Of a DNA stretch of 51,460 bases, positions 26,031 to 34,062 are shown in pieces (position 1 is the first letter of the stretch; each line of letters opens with the position of its first letter). Location of the stretch: positions 1-51,460 of the forward strand of contig CAJJBX010000008.1 in NCBI GenBank assembly GCA_905182555.1, in the 5' to 3' direction. A program made the position numbers and the translations under genes. The DNA comes from an uncultured Ilumatobacter sp. (GTDB lineage: Bacteria > Actinomycetota > Acidimicrobiia > Acidimicrobiales > Ilumatobacteraceae). The notes beneath the pieces were generated by a model. The model was not told where the DNA came from. It was given only the letters and a program-made list of their open reading frames with translations, and did not search any database.

Positions 26031-26962
26031 TGAGCGGAACCCAAGAAGCTGGCGCGCCTGCGCCAACCCCGAACGAGTCGACAGAAGACGCCACTTCCAC
26101 CGAGTCGGAAGTGCCCGCTGAGGGCAAGAAGCAGATTCGCAAGGAACAGTTTCGTGTGCTCTACACCAGCCCCGGATTCATCATCGGTGTGCTCATCGTT
26201 GGATTCTGGATCGTTGCCAGCGTGCTGCCGGGAATTTTGACGTCATTCAATCCTAAAGAATTTGTCGAAGCTGGGCCGCGTGTGAGGCCGAGTAGTGAGG
26301 CGTGGCTCGGCACCGATAAGAACGGGTGGGACGTCTACACCCGAGTGATTTACGGCGCTCGCAAGATCCTCACGATCGCCCCGATTTCTACCGCAGTTGC
26401 CATCGTGGTCGGCACGTTCCTTGGCCTGATCATGGGCTACTACAAGGGTTGGGTTGACGAGATTCTGAGTCGCGTGATCGAGGCAATCTTGTCGATCCCG
26501 ATCATTCTGATGGCCATCGTTATCATCTTCACGTTCGGGCGTTCGACTACCGTGATCATCGGAACGATTGCTGTTCTGTTTGTGCCGGCGATCACTCGAA
26601 CGATCCGTTCGGCGGCGATTGCCGAATCTGACCTTGACTACGTCGTATCGGCCAAGATGCGTGGCGAGTCCGGTTTCTTCATCGTCACCCGCGAGATATT
26701 GCCCAACGTGACCGGGCTTGTGGTGGTGGAAGGAACCGTCCGCCTCGGCTACGCCATCTTCACGTATACGACGTTGGCATTCCTGGGCTTTGTCGGCGGC
26801 AACATCACCGATGCCGACTGGGGTATCGACGTGTCGCAGAACTACGAACAAATCGCTCGCGACATCTGGTGGCCGTCGATCTTCCCCGCGGCGGCAATTG
26901 CCAGCCTCGTCATTGGCGTCAACCTAATCGCCGACTCGATCGACAAGGCAGTGAACTCATGA
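26030..26962 (+). CDS. ABC importer permease, DppC/OppC type
   Basis: A 310-residue second permease. It has an unusually polar 45-residue N-terminus (rich in Pro, Thr, Glu), then the first membrane helix (GFIIGVLIVGFWIVASVLPG) and the family signature WLGTDKNGWDVYTRVIYGAR. The coupling loop reads DYVVSAKMRGESGFFIVTRE and the end reads WGIDVSQNYEQI. It is coupled to both neighbours: TGATG overlap upstream, ATGA overlap downstream. Confidence 0.92.
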   Translation: MSGTQEAGAPAPTPNESTEDATSTESEVPAEGKKQIRKEQFRVLYTSPGFIIGVLIVGFWIVASVLPGILTSFNPKEFVEAGPRVRPSSEAWLGTDKNGWDVYTRVIYGARKILTIAPISTAVAIVVGTFLGLIMGYYKGWVDEILSRVIEAILSIPIILMAIVIIFTFGRSTTVIIGTIAVLFVPAITRTIRSAAIAESDLDYVVSAKMRGESGFFIVTREILPNVTGLVVVEGTVRLGYAIFTYTTLAFLGFVGGNITDADWGIDVSQNYEQIARDIWWPSIFPAAAIASLVIGVNLIADSIDKAVNS

Positions 26963-29016
26963 CCGTTACTGAATCCCATACTCCCGAACCAGCAGATCTG
27001 GCTGCGGCGCCTGCGCTTGCCGTCGACGGCCTCGAGATGTCGTACGTCGTTCGCGGCACGCCGCGCAAGATCTTGCGTGGCGTCACCTTCGAAGTGCGCC
27101 AGGGCGAGGCATATGGCCTCGTTGGTGAGTCAGGATGTGGCAAGTCCACTACCGCGTACGCAGCGCTTCGCTACCTCCCGAGCAATGGCGTGATCGATGC
27201 CGGTCGTGTGTTGTCTGGCGGTGAGGAACTCACCGCGATGTCAGCCATTGAGCTGCGCAAGTTCCGAGCTGAGCGTGCCTCGATGGTCTTCCAGGACCCG
27301 GTACAGGCAGTCAACCCGGTGTTGAAGATTGGAACGCAGGTTGCCGAAGCGTTCCAAGTCATGGGCCAGTCGAAGGCCGAGGCGCGTGTCTCAGCCCTGG
27401 CTGCTTTGGAACGGGTACATATTGCCGCTCCCGAGAGTGTGATGGAGCGGTATCCGCACCAACTGTCGGGCGGCATGTTGCAGCGTGTGGTCATTGCTAT
27501 GGGCTTGGCCTGCGATCCGACCTTGCTGGTGCTCGACGAACCGACGACCGGCCTCGATGCCACCGTCGAGGCCGAAGTGCTCGACTTGGTGCGCGAACTC
27601 CGTAGCGAACTGAACTCGGCAATTCTGCTGATTGCCCACAACCTCGGCGTCATCCGCACCATGTGCGACCGCGTCGGCGTCATGTACGCGGGTCGCATTG
27701 TCGAAGAGGGCACCGTCGCCGAAGTGTTCGACAATCCGAGCCATCCGTACACCAAAGGTCTGCTCAACTCAATCCCGCGGCGCGGTCTGCGAAAAACAGA
27801 CAGCGAACTGTTTTCCATCCCGGGCGCCGCCCCACCGATTGGTGCTTCGCTGCCGAATTGCACGTTCGTCGATCGATGCCCGATTGCGACCGATCTCTGT
27901 CGTACGGATGTACCGCCGATCGTCCAACGGTCAGATGGGCACTGGACTCGCTGTCATCATGTCGACCGGCTGGACGAAGTCCCGGAACCTGAGAAGGTCA
28001 CGGTCAAATACGACATCGGCACCGAACAGGTCATCGGGGTCGAAGGCGTCTCCAAGACATTCCGTCAGCGTGGTCGCGACGTTCCGGCGCTTGTTGGGGT
28101 CAACCTTGGCTTCGCTGAAGGCGAAACGCTCGGGCTTGTCGGTGAGTCCGGATCCGGCAAGTCGACACTTGCCAAGACCATGCTCGGCGTCCACGCACCC
28201 GACGAGGGCGGCGCCATTACCCTCCGTGGCCGAACGATGGCCGACAAGGCAACTTCTCGAATTGAGGAGTCGGTACGAGCAATCTCCATGGTCTTCCAGA
28301 ACCCCGATTCGGCGCTCAACCGTGCCTGGACGGTACGGCGCATTCTGCATCGCAGTGTCGTCAAGTTGACCGGTGTCAAGGGTGCTGCCGCCGACAGGCG
28401 TGTCGAGGAAATTGCTGAGGGCATGCAGCTGTCCACTCGTCACCTTGACATGCGTCCACGGCAGTTGTCCGGTGGTCTCAAGCAGCGTGTGGCAATCGCC
28501 CGTGCTTTTGCTGGTGATCCTGAAGTGGTCGTCTGCGACGAGCCGACGTCTGCGCTCGACGTGTCGGTCCAGGCAGCGATCCTCAACCTGCTTGCCAGGC
28601 TCCAGAACGAAGAACGCTCGAGTTATCTGTTCATCAGCCACGACATTGGTGTCGTGCGCTACCTGGCAGATCGCATCGCAGTGATGTACCTCGGGCGGAT
28701 CATGGAGATCGGAGCGACGCAAACGATGTTCGAGGGTGTGAATCATCCGTACACCGAGGCGCTGCTCTCGGCAGTGCCAAGCGTCGATGGCGTCGCCGAG
28801 AACCGGATACCGCTGACCGGCAGCATCCCGTCGCCGGCCAACCCTCCCCCCGGTTGCGTCTTCCATACACGTTGCCATCGTGCGATAGCGGGCCTCTGCG
28901 AAGTCACCGAGCCGGAGCTGGTCGAGTTGTCGCCCGGCCATAGCATCAAGTGCCACCTCACCGTGGAGCAACTCAACGAACCGATCAAGGCCGACGTTGT
29001 CGCGACGCTGAGCTAA
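26959..29016 (+). CDS. Fused double ATPase of the importer (DppD-DppF type)
   Basis: A single 685-residue protein with two ABC ATPase domains, equivalent to DppD and DppF. Domain 1: Walker A GESGCGKST, signature LSGGMLQR, Walker B LLVLDEPTTGLD, switch His in IAHNLG. Domain 2: GESGSGKST, LSGGLKQR, VVVCDEPTSALD, ISHDIG. Each domain ends with the oligopeptide-type C-terminal extension with four cysteines (CTFVDRCPIATDLC with RCHH; CVFHTRCHRAIAGLC with KCHL). In relatives this motif can bind an iron-sulfur cluster. Start: ATG overlapping the stop of the permease gene (ATGA). Fused ATPases occur in Actinobacteria and need no second gene. Confidence 0.93.
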   Translation: MTVTESHTPEPADLAAAPALAVDGLEMSYVVRGTPRKILRGVTFEVRQGEAYGLVGESGCGKSTTAYAALRYLPSNGVIDAGRVLSGGEELTAMSAIELRKFRAERASMVFQDPVQAVNPVLKIGTQVAEAFQVMGQSKAEARVSALAALERVHIAAPESVMERYPHQLSGGMLQRVVIAMGLACDPTLLVLDEPTTGLDATVEAEVLDLVRELRSELNSAILLIAHNLGVIRTMCDRVGVMYAGRIVEEGTVAEVFDNPSHPYTKGLLNSIPRRGLRKTDSELFSIPGAAPPIGASLPNCTFVDRCPIATDLCRTDVPPIVQRSDGHWTRCHHVDRLDEVPEPEKVTVKYDIGTEQVIGVEGVSKTFRQRGRDVPALVGVNLGFAEGETLGLVGESGSGKSTLAKTMLGVHAPDEGGAITLRGRTMADKATSRIEESVRAISMVFQNPDSALNRAWTVRRILHRSVVKLTGVKGAAADRRVEEIAEGMQLSTRHLDMRPRQLSGGLKQRVAIARAFAGDPEVVVCDEPTSALDVSVQAAILNLLARLQNEERSSYLFISHDIGVVRYLADRIAVMYLGRIMEIGATQTMFEGVNHPYTEALLSAVPSVDGVAENRIPLTGSIPSPANPPPGCVFHTRCHRAIAGLCEVTEPELVELSPGHSIKCHLTVEQLNEPIKADVVATLS

Positions 29017-29027
29017 TCGTTCCGGTT

Positions 29028-29056
29028 CCATGTCAGCCGCTGGTTCGCTGACATGG
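29028..29056. terminator. Bidirectional terminator between convergent operons
   Basis: CCATGTCAGC and GCTGACATGG form a perfect ten-bp stem with a nine-base loop. It lies 11 bp after the ATPase stop and, on the other strand, 15 bp after the inferred stop of the S51 gene, so it can serve both. Confidence 0.7.
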
Positions 29057-29071
29057 TTACCCACTGACTCG

Positions 29072-30393
29072 TCAGTCAGTAACGACCCACTCGGCGCCGT
29101 CGGGGTGTCGCGCACCTCGATACCGGCAGCAATGAGATTGTCGCGAATGGCATCTGACACGGCGTAGGCCTTGTCAGTTCTGGCGGTGACGCGTGCCGCA
29201 AGCGCTGCTTCAACGACCGGGCCGAGAACCTCGCGGACGTCGCGAACTCCTGCAGTCGCTGCACCTCCGAGGCGCACGACCATTGACCGCAGCGACGTGC
29301 GGGCACGCTTCATCTCGTCACCCTGCAGCGTGTCTCGTGACCACTGGAGGATTGCCGAATCGAGCTCAAGGATGGCCTTCACGGCGCCGTCGGCGTCGCG
29401 CGCTGCGAGGGCTGCGTCGAATTCCGATTCGAGTCGAGCGGCGTCGCCAGCGAGCGATGGAATCACCGCGGCGTCATCGCCCACTGTCGCACCGCTCGCA
29501 TCGTGGTCAGACCGAGGTGTGACAGCAGTTTCGGAGTCAGTTGGTTCTGTCACATGGCGGTCTGACCCCGATGTGAGCGGTGCGACAGGGCCGGCTTGCA
29601 GTGTGCTGAAAGGGACAGTTGCGCCGGTCTCGATGCGAGTCGACACTCCGTCTTTGCGGAGCGTGACTCCGCCTTTGCCGACGATTTCGGCGGTATTCGC
29701 ATCGAGATCGATGATGACGCCGGTGTGCTCGTCGACCCCGAGGATGAACACGTCGTCATCGAGTTCAGGTTCGAGCATCGCGAGGCGGCGCTCGCCGAGG
29801 TAGCACTTACTCGTGTCGTGGTTGCCCCCCTCTTTGTTGTCGTAGTGAGGAATGACAACGACAGGGAGACCGACTTCGCTGAGTACGTCGAGCCCGTCGA
29901 CCCAGTACGGATCGGCGCCAGACTTGTAGACCTCGTAGACAGGAATCGTTTTACGCCCGAGCGTGAGAGCCGCTGCGGACGAGAATACGACGGCACCGCC
30001 GTTGCGGAGCTTGTCGACAATGGCCTCAGGAATCGGGGTATCGGCCCACTGGCGCAGCGCAAAGGTCGGACTGCCGGGGCCGGCAAAGATCCAGTCGGCT
30101 GCACGGATCTTCGCGATGGCCGTTTCTGTTGCCACGACATCTCCGTGGTCGGTTCGTGCGAGGCCAGCGATCTTGACGGTCCGGTGCGCAGCGTCGGTGA
30201 AGTACTCGGCGGTCTTGGCGGCAAGGATTTCCACGTTCTCTTGGAACCCGAACGGGGTATCGAGGAGCACGGCGTCAACGGGGCCTCCGGTCGCTGCGCC
30301 AAGTTGCTCGAACACGCGGCGATGCGGCGTGGTCATTGTCGGAGCGGTTTCGCCTGAGCCCATGATGACGAGGAGGCGGGGGAGTGCAGTCAT
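29072..30393 (-). CDS. S51-peptidase-like protein fused to a CysRS-like tail (one frameshift)
   Basis: N-terminal domain (about 1-270): a type 1 amidotransferase-fold/peptidase S51 (cyanophycinase-related) protein, with LLVIMGSGETAP, the nucleophile elbow FAGPGSPTFALRQW and VIPHYDNKEGG. A linker (about 275-310) encodes two copies of the palindromic repeat. The C-terminal domain (about 320-440) ends in AARVTARTDKAYAVSDAIRD and LIAAGIEVRDTP, the ending typical of cysteinyl-tRNA synthetases. As written, the frame runs on antisense into the ABC gene. Adding one C to the run at 29102-29105 gives DTPDGAEWVVTD and a stop at 29072, beside a terminator. AGGA precedes the ATG. The gene is last in a three-gene operon. 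Substrate unknown. Confidence 0.8.
29485..29577. repeat. Palindromic repeat copies C and D, inside a coding sequence
   Basis: Copy D (29548-29577) reads TGTCACATGGCGGTC, T, then GACCCCGATGTGAGC. Copy C (29485-29524) has an intact right arm, GACCGAGGTGTGACA, and a left arm interrupted by about nine extra bases. They are 23 bp apart and belong to the family seen at 16999 and 20900. Both are read in the same frame of the S51 gene, giving TSGSDRHVT and AVTPRSDHDASGAT. Confidence 0.65.
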
Positions 30394-30438
30394 GTCAGTT
30401 CCTGTATTCGTTAGGTCAGAAGCGAAGGCAGCAGCGAG

Positions 30439-31314
30439 TCAGAAGAAGTCGGGGTCGGTGAGGGCCCCGTGCAGGAGTGCAGCGACTTCGGCCGGGTGTT
30501 GTGCATGCACGTCGTGATGTGCCGGGCTGAACCATTCTGACCGGCTCGTCGCCAGAGCGGACAGCGCCGCTTCGATTCCGGCGCGTTTTGCAACTGTCCA
30601 TTCAGACTGGCCGTTGTCAGCTGAGATCCAGAGCACGGGGTCGGTGATCGAGGCGTACAGGTCAGACGGCATGTGCTCCCACAAGCCGCGGAGCACGAGC
30701 AGGTGCCGTTCGAGCGTGAGCCACGGGGCAATGGTCCCGTCGTCCCGGACTTCGAAGTTGGCGAGTTGACCTTCAATGCCCTCGGCTGGCCAGTCGGCGT
30801 TCGACTTGGTCATCCAAGCGCGCATCTTGGCGATTGGGGTGCCGATCAGCGAGGGCGGTGCCATCTGCGCCTTCGCAACTTCCCAGTCGGGCATTCTCCG
30901 CTGCAGCTCGATGGAGCCGCCGTCGACACACACGATCACCAATGCAACGCCGGGGTGCCGGTGTGCGAACTCAATCACGACATTGCCGCCCCATGACTGG
31001 CCGGCGAGCGAGGGCGGCGGGGGCGAGGGTGACGAGTAGCCGAAGGTCGCTGCGACGGAGGCCATGTCGAACGGGCCGTCAGGCTTTGACGAGTGGCCGT
31101 GGCCGCGTTGGTCGATAGCAACGACGGGGTGGCCGAGTGCGGCGAGGCGCCTGGCCACGCCGTCCCAGAGTCGAGCGTTCGAAGCGAGGCCGTGAACGAG
31201 TAGGCACGGTGGCAGAGTCGCCTCAGCGGGTTCCCAGTGCACGGCGTGCATGCTGATTCCCGAAGGCAGTTCGTGGTGCTCATGGCGTGGCTCGGGAGTG
31301 TGGGAGTCGGTCAT
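30439..31314 (-). CDS. Alpha/beta-hydrolase fold protein
   Basis: A 291-residue cytosolic hydrolase. The oxyanion motif is LLVHGLASNARLWDG, the base of strand 4 reads AIDQRGHGHSSKPDG, and the nucleophile elbow is GQSWGG with Ser107. The acid is likely in WISADNGQ and the catalytic His in SPAHHDVHAQHP. A run SSPSPPPPSLA just before the nucleophile is unusual. The substrate is unknown. The ATG overlaps the stop of the upstream oxidoreductase fusion by four bases (ATGA), so they are coupled; the S51 gene follows 45 bp later. Confidence 0.88.
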   Translation of the reverse strand: MTDSHTPEPRHEHHELPSGISMHAVHWEPAEATLPPCLLVHGLASNARLWDGVARRLAALGHPVVAIDQRGHGHSSKPDGPFDMASVAATFGYSSPSPPPPSLAGQSWGGNVVIEFAHRHPGVALVIVCVDGGSIELQRRMPDWEVAKAQMAPPSLIGTPIAKMRAWMTKSNADWPAEGIEGQLANFEVRDDGTIAPWLTLERHLLVLRGLWEHMPSDLYASITDPVLWISADNGQSEWTVAKRAGIEAALSALATSRSEWFSPAHHDVHAQHPAEVAALLHGALTDPDFF

Positions 31315-33845
31315 CTTGCGCTTGTCCGAATCTGTGAGAGGAGTTCGAGCATCTCAATGCTGGCTTCGACAGAGCGAGGCCAGCGGCGCGTCCCTCGGAC
31401 CGCTGCAGCGAATGCGTCGATCATCCCAAGGTATGGGTCAGCCGGTTCGACGGCGATCGAGTGATTGGTGTCGATGTCGGACTCGACCCGGATCATTTTG
31501 GCATTGGGTCCCCCGGTGTGTGCATCACCGTCGAGAACGATGCGCCCGGTCGTCCCAACAATTTCCAACCGTTGCTGTTCTGTGTCGACGAACGAGACCC
31601 TTGAGCGCGCGACCTGGCCATCAGGCCAGGTCAGATGCACCGTGGTTGTTGCATCGACGCCGCTTGGAGCGAGGTCGACAGACGCCTTGATCCCAATGGG
31701 CTGGGCACCCCACAGTTCGACGGCCGGGCCCAGGCAGTAGATCCCGACGTCAAGGAGCGCACCGCCGCCATGGTCAGGGCTCCACCGATAATTGTTCGCA
31801 CCTTCAGGCCCGATCGTAAAGGTGAACGCCGCGTTGATCTCGGTGATGTCGCCGACTAGCCCATCGGTTGCAAGCTGCATCGCGTGGCACCAACGTGGGT
31901 CGAAGGGTGTCATCCAGGCCTCGGCGAGCAGAGTGCCCCCCGCGTCGCAGGCGGCCTGCATCGCTCGCGCATCATCAGCTGATCCGGCCAGTGGCTTCTC
32001 GCACAGCACGTGCTTGCCAGCCGCAGCTGCAGCGATGGTCCACGCGCGGTGCATGTTGTTGGGCAGCGGCAGATAGATCGCCTCGACGTCGGGGTGGTCG
32101 ATGACGGCCTGGTAATCGGGAACCGCCGCCGCGGCCCATCTGTCGGGCACCGGCCCGCTCAGCGATGCCGCTGCGACCAGTGATGTTTTCGAACTGGCCT
32201 CGATGGCTGGTAGCACCACAAGTGCCGTGACCTTGGCGTCACTCGTGGGGCGGGAGGAAAGGCGCTGCTCGAGCTCGATGAGCGTGCCGCCCTCGTTGCC
32301 GGAGCGGTGCGCTGCTTCGAGTACTGCCACGACGTCACGTGACTGCTCGGGACGAACGGAGAGGTCTTCGCCGAGCAGCAGATGGTCAGCGAGGTTGCTG
32401 TGGAAGCCCCATCCCGGGTCGGGTGCCGGGCGAACGGTCGACGTGATCAGGCCGTGGTCGCCGTCGAAGCGTGCCAGCTGAAGATCGACGGGAGCCTCAG
32501 CGTGGTGCGATGTGTGCTCGACGTACCCGCGGCCCGGGACGACCGACTCGGTTCGCAGTGGCCGGTAGTGGCCTTCGAGCGTTGCGTCGGTGCCCTCGAT
32601 ATGGAACTTGGGTCGGCGGATCGCACAAACGTCGCTTTGACGGAACGTGGCCTCGCGGCCGTCTGCCCACTGCATCCACAGCGACAGTTGATCGACGTTG
32701 GTGGTGTCTTGCCATACGCGCGTGTGCGTCGAGCACAGCACTCGGCTCGGAGCGCTGCCGTAGAGCTGGTGGATCCAGTCGACGTGGTGCGAACCCCAGT
32801 CGTAGACGGCACCGCCGGAGATGGAGTCTTCGGAGTGCCATGCACGGCAGGGATGTTCGAACCCGCCGACGAAGGTCTCGATGTTGAACACATTGCCGAG
32901 ATCGCCTCGCTCCATGAGTCGGCGGACGGCAAGAAAGTCGGTGTCCCAGCGGCGGCTCTGATGGACGGTCACGGTGCGGTCGTTCGCTTGCGCAGTTGCA
33001 ATGACTTCGTCGGCGTCGGCGCGCGTCAGCGCCATCGGCTTCTCCATGACGACGTGCTTGCCAGCGCGGAGGAGTTCGAGTGCAAGTTGCGCGTGGAAAC
33101 TTGGCGGAGTGGCGATCACTGCGATATCGACGTCGGGGTCGGCGGCGAGCGATGTGCCGGAGTCATGGCCAACAAGGTCGGGGAAGTCAGCACGAGCTGC
33201 ATTGATCCGATCGGCGGAGGTATCCGCGGCAGCAACGAAGGCGAGGCCAGCAGTTTCTGTGGCGGCCAAGCCGTGCAGGTAGCCCATGCCGCCGAACGGT
33301 CCGTAACCCACCACGGCGAGGCCGAGCGTTGTCGTCGACGGAACGAAGGTTGGGCGCAAGAGACGGCTGATGAACGGGCCGAGTGTTGCGTGGCGTTGGA
33401 GTGCGACGACGTCGGACACACCTGTACTGACGATCCGACCGGCACCCACGGTGCGGACAACGACCGTCGGCTGGTGGTTGAACCGGACGCTGGTCGTCGC
33501 AGCGACGGCGACATCGTCGGCGGCCGGTTGCAGCGTGCGGAGTACCGAGGTAATCGGCACTTCGCCAGAGAGCCGGATCGCCTCGGGTCGGGCGCCGAGG
33601 GTGACGAACCATTCGGTCCGAGGAAGGTCGGCGGTCACGGTGACGCCACACAGGTCACGGGCGACCTCGTCGCCGGGCTCGACGGCCACGAGTACCGAGC
33701 CGCCAGCTTCGGCGTGGGCCCGGAGTTGGCTGGCTTGCTCGGCATCCAGACGGCCCGTAACGACGGCGACGGCGGAGAAAGTGCCGCCGGAGCGCGCTCG
33801 ATCGAAGTCGGGGGAAATATGTGAAAGGTTGTCAGTCATCGTCAT
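31311..33845 (-). CDS. Three-part fusion: ThuA-like domain plus two Gfo/Idh/MocA oxidoreductases
   Basis: An 844-residue protein. Residues from about 20 to 180 look like a ThuA/class-I amidotransferase-like domain (QLRAHAEAGGSVLVAVEPGD, VVRTVGAGRIVSTGVSD). A full Gfo/Idh/MocA dehydrogenase follows, with LGLAVVGYGPFGGMGYLHGL and GKHVVMEKP, and ISGGAVYDWGSHHVDWIHQL. A second Gfo/Idh/MocA unit (about 535-844) has VEAIYLPLPNNMHRAWT, GKHVLCEKPLAG and GGGALLDVGIYCLGPAVEL. Its N-terminal glycine loop is missing: the text runs from TSDAKVTALVV directly into LPAIEASSKTSLVAAA. Either a deletion fused two genes or this half is non-catalytic. Family members oxidise sugars or cyclitols with NAD(P). GAGGG precedes the ATG at 33845. 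Confidence 0.8.
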   Translation of the reverse strand: MTMTDNLSHISPDFDRARSGGTFSAVAVVTGRLDAEQASQLRAHAEAGGSVLVAVEPGDEVARDLCGVTVTADLPRTEWFVTLGARPEAIRLSGEVPITSVLRTLQPAADDVAVAATTSVRFNHQPTVVVRTVGAGRIVSTGVSDVVALQRHATLGPFISRLLRPTFVPSTTTLGLAVVGYGPFGGMGYLHGLAATETAGLAFVAAADTSADRINAARADFPDLVGHDSGTSLAADPDVDIAVIATPPSFHAQLALELLRAGKHVVMEKPMALTRADADEVIATAQANDRTVTVHQSRRWDTDFLAVRRLMERGDLGNVFNIETFVGGFEHPCRAWHSEDSISGGAVYDWGSHHVDWIHQLYGSAPSRVLCSTHTRVWQDTTNVDQLSLWMQWADGREATFRQSDVCAIRRPKFHIEGTDATLEGHYRPLRTESVVPGRGYVEHTSHHAEAPVDLQLARFDGDHGLITSTVRPAPDPGWGFHSNLADHLLLGEDLSVRPEQSRDVVAVLEAAHRSGNEGGTLIELEQRLSSRPTSDAKVTALVVLPAIEASSKTSLVAAASLSGPVPDRWAAAAVPDYQAVIDHPDVEAIYLPLPNNMHRAWTIAAAAAGKHVLCEKPLAGSADDARAMQAACDAGGTLLAEAWMTPFDPRWCHAMQLATDGLVGDITEINAAFTFTIGPEGANNYRWSPDHGGGALLDVGIYCLGPAVELWGAQPIGIKASVDLAPSGVDATTTVHLTWPDGQVARSRVSFVDTEQQRLEIVGTTGRIVLDGDAHTGGPNAKMIRVESDIDTNHSIAVEPADPYLGMIDAFAAAVRGTRRWPRSVEASIEMLELLSQIRTSAR

Positions 33846-33853
33846 AGCGCCCT

Positions 33854-33866
33854 CGAATGTACAACG
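33854..33866 (-). promoter_or_regulatory. Promoter motif shared with the LLM oxidoreductase gene
   Basis: The minus strand reads CGTTGTACATTCG, identical over 13 bases to 40125-40137. TACATT can act as -10 box. Here it lies ten bases from the ATG, leaving room for the GAGGG ribosome site. Confidence 0.35.
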
Positions 33867-34003
33867 GCCCTGGATCGGCTGCTCGACCGTGGTGAACATT
33901 GGCTCCTTCGTGCTGAACAGCGCGCCGACCGGTGTGAACGGTCAGAATTCACACCTCGAAAGTTTCGGGTCGCACGATTGGTTCTGCGAGCTGGTCGCAT
34001 CTA

Positions 34004-34023
34004 CCGTTTCATGTATGAAGCGG
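34004..34023. promoter_or_regulatory. Candidate Zur operator upstream of the zinc importer
   Basis: A 20-bp inverted repeat, CCGTTTCATGTATGAAGCGG, pairs at eight of ten positions. It lies in the 217-bp divergent gap, 40 bp before the binding-protein start. Position and the Fur-family gene at the end of the cluster make it the best metal-regulator site; that link is inferred. Confidence 0.45.
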
Positions 34024-34062
34024 CGTGCCACCCACCGTCATTACTCGCTGAGTTTTTCTGCG

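Noticed and set aside
27931..29071. Open frame extending the S51 gene antisense through the ATPase gene
   Set aside because: It passes through a strong bidirectional terminator and is antisense to a clearly coding ABC gene. One added C at 29102-29105 restores the CysRS-like ending and a stop at 29072.
32382..33824. 480-codon plus-strand open frame
   Set aside because: It is the mirror of the Gfo/Idh/MocA gene in GC-rich DNA. It has no domain and its composition follows the sense codons.
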